A DNA stretch of 64,000 bases from Onchocerca lupi. Taxonomy: Eukaryota; Nematoda; Chromadorea; Rhabditida; Onchocercidae. The stretch covers positions 1 through 64,000 of the forward strand of contig JAOVVO010000269.1 of NCBI GenBank assembly GCA_028564675.1, given 5' to 3'. Below are positions 50,901 to 61,349 of the stretch, piece by piece. A model generated the notes under the pieces. The model was not told the origin of the DNA and did no database searches. It was given only the letters and a program-made list of their open reading frames with translations. A program made the translations under genes and the position numbers. How positions within the stretch are numbered: the first letter of the stretch is position 1; each line of letters begins with the position of its first letter.

Positions 50901-53900
50901 AATTCCTTGAAAGAAGCGAAGATATAAATTTCAAGCAGTTATTTTCATCATTTACTTTTTTTATATTTCCTCTATCTGATCCCTTTTTTTTGTCTTTCCA
51001 TCTACTTATAAATTATTGTTTTTTCACTAAATGGCTTCTTTTTATTAGAGCTAATTAAAAAGTATGGACAGAATGCTCTGTTTGAGATGCGATAAAGATA
51101 CAAATTAAAAAGCATACTCCTCTCCTGGGTTGACGTGCTTGATTTACTTGATCTTCGTCAAATTACCTGGGGTTCACCTGTTATTAGAAAAACTTATAAA
51201 GTATCAAGCTGTGCCCAAAATTTCTTCATGGGTGATCTAAAAAGCAGACTAGACTCTGACTGTCTCTCTTCTACCTTGTCTTAGAGAGAGGGGAACCGTT
51301 AATGAGACATGAGCGATAACTGTGCTAAATTCATTTTACATTTCACAATGATATACGTTCCGGAAGTTCGAGAAATTTTTGTTTTGTGCTCCTCCTCTCT
51401 CACTCTCTCTCTCTCTCTCTCTCTGAAATATTGAGCTGATAATTTATCATTAAAAAAGTTGAACAATCCATTCGTGCCAAATAATCTCAAAAATTCTATT
51501 GAATCAATCGTCAAATTTTTTTTGCCGAAAAATTTTACATCTTTACGTTAATAGATTCGCAGAACGATTCGCTAATTCATAACTTCCAAAAGTAGGTAAT
51601 CTCCTTTTGTGCCAATTTTGCTAAGATTTTGAAAAGTTTCCATTTCCATTTTTTTTCTGCAGGGTAGTGGACTATGCGGGATTAAATATACATGAACCAG
51701 CGGATCTGTACTTATTGGTAACACTACAAGTGGCAACACGAGTTGTGCAGTCTAAAAAGTTAAGCATCGGCATTAACAAAGTAAGACAGATTTATTACTT
51801 CGTTGGAATTTTTAAATGGTTCCTGGAAAAGTTCGCAAATTGGAAGTATGTAATTTTAAGTCAGACTGAAACATTGAGTTCATTAAGTTTTGCCCAAAAA
51901 CTTCTTTCCTTTCCAATGAGTTCTTTTTTTTTTTGTTTTAAACACAAAACCTGTTGAACAAATATTTTATTTAATTCTTAAATTTTGCATAATTAATTCG
52001 AAGCACATTTCATAACCATTAATAAATGATTTTTACCTCCAAAACTATATCTTCATAAATTTGAATTGAATTTGATTAAAGCGAAAAATTCTTATTTAAT
52101 TAAGTTTTTTGGAGGAGAAAATGCTCATCGCCTGAAATATGTGGGGAAAAAAAAAGAGTTATCGTATTTTTCTGTACAGGAAAGCGCTGAAACATTGTTC
52201 ATGGAATGTGACGGAACGATTCTCGATGATAATCAAAGGACACAACGTATACAGTTGCGAATGTCACTTTGGCATGATGTTTTGCCAGGTTTCAACAGTT
52301 ATTTTCAAGGACAAATTCGCATAACTCTCGATGATAATATTGTCCAAAAGGAATCTGTTGGCCCTCAATGGTTCGTTTTGCATCTTTTCTCGCTTCACAT
52401 TTTTTTTTATTACAACATTCTTAATCGTAGATAAAAACTGCAAGGTCCTTCACTAACTTACATGAAAAGGTAGCTATCAGCTAAAACATCTTGCTTATTA
52501 TTGCTTAGAAATAATACATAGAAGAGAAATAGTACATAAAATTTTACATGAAAAATTTCCTCGGATATAAAAAATTTCTTTTTAAAATCACTCAGTTGGC
52601 GGTACCAGACGTATATCCAAATATATAAATACTTAATTTCATTGAATATAGCTGTTTTAAGACTTTTGCCAAGTTATTTTAATGATTTTTGTTTCGAAAG
52701 CTAGTATTAATATTTTTGAATGACTATTTTTCCAATGAGATATAATTGAAATTAACGGTAATCGTAATTGACTGCCAGTTGTAAATTTCGAAAGAACGAA
52801 CTGAAAACGAATTTTTATCTATATTTTGCTAAATTACATTTAATCTTTTTCATTCAAAAAAAAAATAATAATATGCGAATTTATATTTTAGCCTCTAAAA
52901 ATAGCAAGATAGATTGAGGACGGCGGAATATCTAAAATTAATCTCTCTTCGTTATAGTTTATTTTATTATATTCTTACCTAATTTTGTAGGAAAATTTTC
53001 TTCTTTTACATTCATATATTTCAAAAAATCTTTTCACGAAATTTTATTTTTTTCCTTTACGTTTGCTTAACTTTCAGTTGATGAAAGTCATCATTTTGGA
53101 AGCCTCATTGTTGGAAATTTCTCGAATTACCATATTTTGTATAATGTTTTATTAACTGAAATTCATATGTAAATCTTCATTTCCTAAATAATTTATAGTT
53201 TTATAGCTTAGAACGTCATCGTTTAAAATTCAAAGAAAAGTAGCAATTAACCAGGCGCTTCATATTACACATTTTTAGCAATTGCCCACTACTTCCTTAT
53301 CGTGCAGGAATGATTAATGCTTGCAGAATTTTACAACAAGTTTTCTTTCTGTTTGATGATGACTAGTAGTAGTTGCAGCCTTCTGCATTTTCTGTAACAA
53401 TTCAAAATTTCAATTTTAAATTTTAAGAGAGTAAATAGGAAGGGAGAAATGGAATAGAAGAAGGGAAAAGAAAGAACTCACAGAATCCCATAGGCTGATA
53501 AAATTTATATATCCAATGATCGAATGTTACGATCTTTTAATTGCCAATAGCTCGTTGATGGCAATTCATAACTTTGATTTTGTCGAGACCATTTATTTTT
53601 TAATTTATCAAATTTATCATTGAATAATGATAATCAGTATCAAACTAGACAAAACGAGTAGCTTATGTGTGTGTGTGTGTGTGCATGTGTATTTAGAGGT
53701 GTAAAATAATGCCCCAGGGAATGTGTGTTTGTGTGTGGGGTGTATGCTTCTGTCTGTCAGTTTACATATTTTCAATTTTAACAACGGATTTCCGCTTTTC
53801 GATAATACTGCCACAAAATATGATTAGGAATGTTCACTTCCTGGAGCATCTACAACAGACATTGAAAACTTAACGCCTGTTGAGAATTTCCCTGGCAGTA

Positions 53901-56900
53901 ATGTCCTGACTGGTCATCTTTCTCCAAATTTTTCTCTGACCCGTTGGTGTTCTTCATTTTTTATTAACTTTTCTCTATAAACTGATTCGTCAAGTTTTTT
54001 TTTGTATTATGGCTATTGGTGTTATATTATAAATTGTAAATTTTTATTAACGAAAAATGAACAAACAAATGATCTCGTGGAAAGTTATTCAATAATATTT
54101 AGATTTTCAGATTTTTTGAATTTGTCGGAGATTTTAGATTTTTTCGCTAAAGTTTAAGTGCCAAAATTCAAAACACTTGCTCCTTCCGGTAGAATATGCA
54201 CTCCAATGAAGAATAATATTCTTTTCTATGTTACGCATCATTTCACAAATTTCAGTTGTTATCTAAAATATTTATTTTATGACTTCAATTGCTATCTTTT
54301 TTATTAAAATAAAAAGACGCATGCAAAAAATGAATGGGATAAATTTTTGAATTTGGAAATTTTTGAATTTTAGAATGTCAAATATTTTTAACTCTTTAAT
54401 GCTGATAACAAAAGTTATTTTTTATCCTTTTTGGACCGAATTTTATAAAAACGCTGATTTCTCAATCGTCTCATTCTTTCTCTCTCTTTACCAAAATTTA
54501 AATTAATTTTTCTGCAATTAATTCTCCTCCATCATTTATCTTTTTTACTTTGTAGATCCTCAGAAAGCCATAACGATGGTACTTTTGATTTCTAGAGAGA
54601 TGAACCTAAAAAAGCATTCTTTTGTGATAATTTATTCTGAAATATGCTAAATCACTTTTAATGCAATCTTAAAAGATATTTCTTTCCTGCAAATTTCTCA
54701 GCGTGTTTTTGCATAAATCAGAAGCCACAAATTATTTTGCTCTAAAAGCGTTGATTGACGTTTGATGTTTTTTCAACTCCATGTTTGTTTGATTAGATTT
54801 GGTTGAAGTCTAACATTTCTCTATCATCGCAATTATTTAAATCTGATGTTTGATCATTTTGTTTACTCTTTTGTAATCACATATTTTTTGTTTATAATTC
54901 TCAAATCAAATTGAAATGTTATTTCGGCAGATGTATGGGAATAAATTTCAAATTTCGAATGTAATTTCGATTTTTTCTGTTCCAAAAACTTATCTTTTAT
55001 TTTATTAGTTCACAAAGCACAACGCTATGTAAGTTCCACATTCCAGTAAAAATGATAAGTAAGTATCGAATCTCACATGTTTATCTGATTGTGATTATGC
55101 TTGATAATTTCATCACTGATGTCAGTTCGCTTGATAAGTTGCTTATATTTCACATGTCAAAACGTGTTTCAAGTAATTTTGTTGTTGCAAATATTCCCAC
55201 ACATTTCCTTTTCATCTAATGTTGATATGCGTGTGTTACAATTGGCTTCAAGGACATGCAGCTTGCACCGAATAGAACAGCAGCGATAGCAGAATGATTA
55301 ATCTTGAACTTGAAGAATAACATGAATTGGATCAACGCGAGAAGAAAAACGGATTGAAGAACTTTTCTAAGAAGTACAAAACATTGCAGCATTTGATGTC
55401 GATCAACATACAGTGAAGAAAATTGGAACGAATGATCAGAATGAGGGAAGATTTTCAGAAATGTATAAGAGCAGAAGATGAATCATGATCCGCACTAAGC
55501 TGCATATCAGATTCTCAAATGGAATGTTATAGTGAAGAACAAGTTTAGAACGTCATTAAAACATCAGAAGGAAATGGATAGAAGAGACCGTGCCTGAAAT
55601 GCTCAAAAATGCTGAAATAATTGCACAGTTTGAACAGCTTATCCTCTACGATAGATCAAAGATCTGAATGTTAAAATAATAAGGAAAACGAAAGCAGAGA
55701 TGGATTTCCCCGACACAAATATTCTTCCAAGCAAATCTCTTTTTTTTTGTTTTCCTCTCATCACTGCTTCCATTCTTGAAGATAGGAATTTAGCATCAAA
55801 TCAAGTAACTTGACTAATATGTCAAAGAAATATCCTATTTTTGGTAATCCTGACAAATCAGAGAACTTTTGAGAACTTACGTCTTCCTGAGAGAAGCTTA
55901 TTTTTCAAATAATTTTTAAGAACAACATTTTAATCTTATATAATTTTTTATTTTAAAGAATTTTACATTTTTTATCATTTCGATTTTTATAAAGCTATGA
56001 ATTTGAATATTTATCGAAGTTCCATACCAAATTCCATGCTCCTTCAGCATCACCTTTTTCAAATATTTCGTTCTGTCTGAATGGCTCAAACGATCTCATC
56101 AATGGCATTTTCTTTTGAAGACTAGTTCTGCCAGATTCTGATTGTCAGCAACACATTCTTTACTCTCGAAGATTGATAGTACAGATGGATGAATGAACAA
56201 AAAGGACATAATGCCCTGTCCACATCTCATTTTTTTTCCTCGCCGCCAAGGGTTTTTTTTTTCTTTTGAAATTCTGCCTCGATAAAGCTTTTGACAAATT
56301 TTTTTTCAACAAACTTTTTTTTTCGATCATTTTATGGCTGTTTCTGTTAGAAATACTGATTGTTGTCTGGTAAGGATTGATCCTTATTTGGATAGATATT
56401 TCGTTCAGAGGAAAAAGAACTTGATAGTGTCATTTATGTCGTGAAATGAGACCATCAAGTTCTTTTCTATTTTTATTTACAGCAATGATTGGAATGCAAT
56501 GAGCAGAAAATCTTTGAAATAAAAAATGAAACCCATTATTTCCAGCCTTTTAAAAAAACTTGTTTGAAATTTCTTATATTTGCCTTTTTTCATTCGAATT
56601 TTTCATTTTATTTAATTTTTAGTTGTGAAGTCAAGAGATGCTTTATGCTTTATCTTTCCCATTATTACTCGATTTATTCCCTTTTATCAATGCATATTAA
56701 AGAGATGGAAGTTCATTAATGAAATATGTTCTGTCATAGCAGTACATTTATTAATCATAAATGCAGTTATTTTTTAATCATTCCCTTGATTTCAATTATT
56801 TGTCCAAACTTTTCAAAAGTTTAAAGTTTTTTTTTTTCATTCCATCGTTTCTATACAACTAATGTTTTATTCTTCCGAAGTCGATTAATTTTCCAAACAA

Positions 56901-59900
56901 ATGAATGAAATCAGAAACTAATCCAGCAGTTGAAAAGATTATAACATCATCGAGATAACACTGATGAAGAAAAAAAGCAGAGTAGATTTGAAGCATAATT
57001 TCATTTTCATGTTCATATATCCCTTTCATATAGTTTTCATTTATATAAATAAAATGAAACGATTTTGAATTCGATAAAATCTCAGCAATGCGTAAATATA
57101 ATTTACTTGTTCGTAGCATTAATAAGATCATGAAGCGTGTTTAATGAAAATTAAAAATTCTTGACGCAGCTGAAACTGAAATGTTACATGTAAATTTTAA
57201 ATGCTAGAAATAGGTCCAGTTTTTATTTAAATTAGTTTTATTTTATTAACACTTATTTTATATTTCGATCTTTCTTCTTTCTAGGTATTATCTGAAACCA
57301 CGAATGACTGGTGATGAGAACGGTGATGGGATTCATGGTGGAACGAACGATGTTCTAGCCCCTGAGAATCAGAATCCATTAAATGGTTATCAGCAGCTTG
57401 GCGAATTGCGCTTGCGACTCTTTTATACGGCAGAACATGTACTACCGGTCGAGTTCTATAAGCCGCTCCAGATGAATCTTCTTAAATCATTGACTTTACA
57501 ACCATTTTGTGCATCGCCCGCTGGAATTCTCGAATATTTGCCATCGGTAAGAGCAATTTAAGAGAAAAGATGTTGATGTCGAAAAAATAAATAAATTTAA
57601 ATTATATATTTTTGATTAAAAATTTTGAAAATTTAAGATTTACATTTTAGGTGGATATATTAACGATTGCGAGACCACTGATGAAAATTTTTGTGCAAGC
57701 CGAACTGATACGTCCATTGCTGAGGGTTCTTTGCTCTGATAACATTCTAAAATGCCAGTAAGTTCATGATATTTAGTTGTTTCTCCTTAAAAGTCTAATT
57801 CTCCATATTTGGGACTGCGTTATTTTCAAATCTTTTTTTTTCTTTTTATTTTGCTGTTGATATTTTCAGTTCGATTATCTATAGGTGGTGACAAATGTCG
57901 AATAAATGAGGAAAAAACCGAGAGCAAGGAATAGACAAGAGATCGTTCCCTCTCAATTAGCTTGGCTCTTTAAAAGATTGATTTAAAACTGGGCATGTAG
58001 ACATATAGCAAATGATTCTCTTACTACTCCTCCGAAGAACAATATTCTTTAGGACGTTGCAAATATTGCCAGAAATTTAAGCTTTATTGAATTTTGAGCC
58101 TTGATCTTCTGTTCACCGTGCAGTTTTGTAGTTAGTCTATTTAGAAAGAAGCTGATAATTTATATTAAATGATTCAAAAGAAATATCTTCTAGGGATATA
58201 AATACTTTATTTCGGAGTCAATCATTGGCAACAAAAATAATTCATGAACAGATGAAGTTTTTTGGGCACCATTATCTTGTGATCTCAATTAAGCCTGTTA
58301 TCGACATGGTAAGTTCCTTGCATACTGTATTGAATTCATTCAAGGTTATAAAATTCAACGGAACTCCTTCAGGTTTCTGTTGCTTCTTTTCTAATTTAAA
58401 ATTAACTTACTTTCGCCAGGCGCATTAATTCCATTCAATCTCTACTGAATTATCTAAAAAAAAAAAAAAAAAAAAGTGAAATATTGCTTTTTAAGCTTTA
58501 CGAGCGATGAGAAATCATTATGCTTAATGACATAATTCCTGTTTTCAGATTTATTGTGAGCGTAAATGTTGCGAGATTGATCCAATGAAATTAAAACAAG
58601 GCGATAGCATGGAATCGAATAAGGTCTTCGCTTAAAATTTCGAATAGTAATCCTAAGACAGAAATTCTACAAACCATGTTGACTGTTATGGAGAGGAAAC
58701 ATTCTGATAGCTCGTGCTTGTTTACTTCATGACCACTTTATCTGTCTCGAATTGAGAAGATAATTGAGAATTCTGAATGTTTACAACTTCTTATTAATAC
58801 ATTTTGGCCAAGCAGAATGAATCGTTGTACTTTGAAACTTTCAACCAATTAATTTTTCAGCTAAATCTGATAGTATATGGTGAGATAGCATTTTCACGAG
58901 TGGTTGATTCAAGTCACCGTTGCCCGTTAGTGCTGCGCGAAATGTTTTCCGATTTACGGGAACTTGCAGCGCAGCACTTTCCCGGTCGAGAAGACATCCA
59001 ACGATTGATACTTAGTTCTTTCATTATTATGCGTTTCTTTGCGGCTGCTCTAATGAATCCGAAATTGTTTGGGCTCAAACGTGATCAACCGGTTAGTTTA
59101 TTCCAAAGAATTTGTTGAATACTTTTCATATATTTCACTTTTATTTATTTTTCGATCTTTTCCCAAATATTTGCCTCAATTTTATAATATAAAGACTTAA
59201 GGACATATTTAATATTATTTTTTTTTCACGGATGTTTTGATAAGGGTTTATTTTTTCGCTTCGTAGTATCGAAATTAGCATGTTTGATTTGAATTTTCAT
59301 TTGATAAAGAACTTCAGCTCTCCTTTACCGTCTAATTTTATGAATATTTTTTACGACGCTTCAGGAAGGTGTTGTTTGTCGTACCCTAGTGCTACTCTCA
59401 AAAATACTTCAACGACTATCGAACTGCGTTGTCTCTGCGAATTCGCTTACTGAAAAAGAACCATGGCTTTCATCAGTTCTTGAGAGGTCAGTTCTCAATT
59501 GATCAAAAAAAGCGTCTTACATTTAATCATTTTTTATAATCCTTGTTGAGTGTTAATTGTTATATATAAGATTAAAGCGAAATTTTTAGGTTCACAGATG
59601 AACAACATAAGCTCGCAATGTTGAAGTTTCTTAATACAATATCAATGACGGAGACTACCACAGATGTGAATTGTGAAAATCTCTCAGTTGTTCGCGATGG
59701 GTAAATTTTTTGACTTCCTGTCTGATGGATTTTTGATTTTGACGCTCATAAGATACTTTGGTTATAAGTATGATTTTAATAAGACGAGTTGATCGAATTC
59801 ACTTCTCACTACTAATAGGTCACAATATTCCGTACTATCACAAATTGACGAAAATCTAACATCATATAGTTGTCAATTTCAAAGTAAAAATGATCTGTTT

Positions 59901-61349
59901 AACAGTAATTATAGTTCTTTAGATTGAGATTTAAATTTTGATCGATTTACAGATTTTTTATCGAAAGGAAAACTCGAGAAAAGCGCCGAATACTGAGAAA
60001 TTTAGTGAATCAGAAGCGACGATATGTCGTATTAACAGAAAATGAAATTTGCTGGCAGAAAACAAAAGGTTTTTTTTTAGAAATGCTTTTTTTTTCTTCC
60101 ATTCAATTTAAAAATTGTCTCATTTATGATTTTCTCAATTTCTTATATTCTGCAGTTACTGGAAATATTTCTATAAATGAAAATCCAACTATTTTTAAAT
60201 GCTCTACAAGTCTTCTTTCATCCGGATTTCGGGAATCATCCTTTGAATTCGGGATATTTTCAGTTCTAAGGAGATTTATCATTCTTCAGAGGAGACTGCT
60301 AATATGCAAAAGTTGAGTTAGAATCAGTATTGTTAAATCTACTGAATGTTAATTTATTTTAGCAGATGCAGAACCGAAAGGTCGAATGAGGTTGCAAGAA
60401 GTGAACCAAATAGAGCCGGTGGTAGATGCAAAAAATGTTTTCAAGATAGCATCATCGGATTGTGAAATTCAATTCCAGGCACCAAGCACTGTTGAGATGA
60501 ATGAATGGTTGGATGTTTGGCTCTTTGTTTTCCTAATTTACGAATAATTTTTGGGTTAAAATCAGTGAATTTATCTTTAACAGAAAAGGTTCTTGAATAA
60601 AGTTCCACTATAAATTTGGAATTCTAGGATAGTACAAATCCAGAAACAACGCAAGCGGCAACTGATGATCGCATTGCGTACGAATGAATCGAACGATGCA
60701 TTTGAAATAGATACTGAACGAGAACTTGAGGCAATTCATGCGATAATTTATGAAAATGCGGAAACACTAAAGCAGTGGAAGAATATACTGGAAGGAACAG
60801 AGATTCCCACTTTGCATCCATGCATACCGATTGCATTACAAGATCAGGTTCATTTTCAAAATGATTGCGATATTTCATCATTGCGATGATTTATTATTCT
60901 TATTATTCACTGTTTTCAGCTGAGAAATAGTGAAAATCCGGAACAAGCAAAGCAGTTATTTTACAGTAGTCTTCAAGAAATTTTGCATAGTACTTTATTA
61001 ATCGAAAAATCACATAATGAAATTGTTAATCGCTTCATCAAACAAGTAAGATTTTCTGCTTAATTTTGTTTTGTTAGAATGTATAATTTCAATTTTGTTA
61101 TTAGGGAAAATAGCGATGGCGTAATTTATTATGTTTCACAAAATTTAGTTAAACTGTTGAAAAATGATAAAAAAAAATATAAAAGTAAATTTACAGATTC
61201 ATTTCCAACTAAATAAGACTGATTTATTCCGAGATTATATGAAATTCTTTTAGATTCGTTATGGGAAAGGAACGCGAGAACTTCCAATCGGTGATGATAA
61301 TTATTTGCTATTGAAATCAAGATTCCGTAAAAGCCTTGATGAGATTTGA
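41919..61349 (+). CDS. GAP1-family RasGAP (C2-C2-RasGAP-PH)
   Basis: This protein would speed GTP hydrolysis by Ras (and perhaps Rap) at membranes. Sixteen exons keep one frame: 41919-42436, 43136-43390, 51663-51780, 52180-52370, 57285-57546, 57651-57757, 58194-58308, 58549-58623, 58861-59091, 59365-59486, 59590-59700, 59953-60068, 60363-60507, 60628-60847, 60920-61045 and 61254-61349, giving 935 residues. Order: Ser-rich tail (13-70), C2A (about 115-257), C2B (about 258-365), RasGAP (about 390-690), PH (about 699-795) and a charged tail. The arginine finger is in NTLFRSQSLATK (Arg 491). The second core motif reads MRFFAAALMNPKLF where relatives have LRFFxPA, so a conserved Pro is Ala (residue 609). 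No Btk-type Cys/His zinc motif follows the PH domain. C2A has an Asn/Ser-rich insert. An acceptor-like TTATAG precedes the ATG, so a spliced leader or earlier exons are possible. Nearest relatives are RASAL and RASA2/3. Confidence 0.93.
45156..45640 (-). mobile_element. Possible BEL/Pao retrotransposon fragment
   Basis: A minus-strand open frame (45261-45638) ends in KGIRFTDRNHFSKWLRLLRT followed by TAWYLKFFK. This resembles the RFSSxxRLxRxTAWxxRF segment found between protease/RT and integrase in BEL/Pao pol proteins. A 65-70 base piece of it (45554-45620) is repeated in the same orientation at 45156-45223, partly degraded. No LTRs, reverse transcriptase or integrase core were recognised. 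The identification rests on one short motif and could be wrong. Confidence 0.35.
45935..46206. repeat. Nested inverted repeats (MITE-like)
   Basis: Two palindromic pairs overlap here. An imperfect pair has one arm at 45935-45970 and the other at 46007-46036 (TGCCGTTCAAAAT...CAACTT and its complement). A second pair is a perfect 25-bp inverted repeat, 45990-46014 against 46182-46206 (core GCTCCGATTAACAGATAAAC). The block lies directly upstream of the Helitron-like left end at 46284. It may be a foldback element or part of a nested insertion. Confidence 0.8.
47508..47897 (+). pseudogene. Helitron PIF1-like helicase, largest intact piece
   Basis: The 129-codon frame covers the helicase core around the Walker B/Q-like region: RPFGNALILLAGDFRRRLSV, then PRSTPVNEINDCLKYSTLWQ, LTTNMRVQLRND, QLLEIGNGKVPVD and FPDIQINYKNHD. 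It reads through a stop at 47898 and continues in other frames with further helicase motifs down to about 48500. The upstream ATP-binding loop is present only in mutated form. It is a transposon relic, not a host gene. Confidence 0.88.
48756..48831 (+). repeat. Dispersed repeat, copy 3 (inside the Helitron remnant)
   Basis: It shares GGATATTCTCCGATAATT and the CACTCTTCATCAATCAATAA tail with the copy at about 3100-3163, and the first block with 12296-12318. Lying between the helicase relic and the right inverted end, it suggests that the isolated copies elsewhere derive from the same element family, or that another repeat inserted here. Confidence 0.45.
49235..49312. other. GC-rich palindromic segment next to the Helitron right end
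   Basis: This is a GC-rich island in AT-rich surroundings. It has AGCGTGGCC twice in direct orientation, and GACC and GGTC arms around a nine-base loop. Helitron 3' ends carry a short GC-rich hairpin, so this could mark the true terminus. No CTRR end could be assigned with confidence. Confidence 0.45.
50301..50612 (+). other. Orphan 103-codon open frame in RasGAP intron 2
   Basis: An ATG-started frame encodes a basic protein with a C-terminal half reading GLTKGALRAVSRKLLKKGED then CIIISKIYVARRF. Its composition is more protein-like than other open frames in this intron, and it is not low-complexity. No family was recognised and no flanking exon or promoter was seen. It may be a transposon fragment or chance. 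Confidence 0.25.
53665..53683. repeat. (GT)n microsatellite
   Basis: A short pure GT run with interrupted GT tracts continuing to about 53735, in the intron between RasGAP exons 4 and 5. The same 4.9-kb intron (52371-57284) otherwise holds a purine-rich coding-like stretch at 55290-55690 and a hairpin at 56413-56466. Confidence 0.9.
55290..55690 (+). other. Purine-rich coding-like stretch with stops
   Basis: This segment of the RasGAP intron 4 is less AT-rich than its surroundings. Read in one frame, it gives charged, coiled-coil-like pieces (for example HELDQREKKNGLKNFSKKYK, then RMREDFQKC) broken by several stops. It may be a decayed insertion such as a processed pseudogene, but no parent gene was recognised. 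Confidence 0.25.
56413..56466. repeat. 23-bp stem, 8-base loop hairpin
   Basis: Bases 56413-56435 and 56444-56466 pair with two mismatches (core AAAAGAACTTGAT). The loop is ATGTCGTG. It lies in the intron between RasGAP exons 4 and 5, in DNA transcribed with the gene. It is short for a microRNA precursor but has a suitable stem. No known mature sequence was recognised. Confidence 0.8.

Larger units (their letters stand above)
43391..51662 (+). other. 8.3-kb intron 2 of the RasGAP gene
   Basis: This intron splits the junction between the two C2 domains (AA|G, Lys). Donor is GTAATC at 43391 and acceptor TTCTGCAG ends at 51662. It is far longer than the other introns of the gene (the next largest is about 4.9 kb, 52371-57284) and contains most of the transposon-derived sequence of the window (45.1-49.3 kb). 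The flanks 43.4-45.1 and 49.3-51.6 kb show no coding similarity. A 20-bp tandem repeat is at about 43777-43817 and a (TC)n run at 51402-51424. Confidence 0.88.

Noticed and set aside
53617..53814. A 65-codon minus-strand frame with a His/Thr repeat
   Set aside because: It is the translation of a GT microsatellite.
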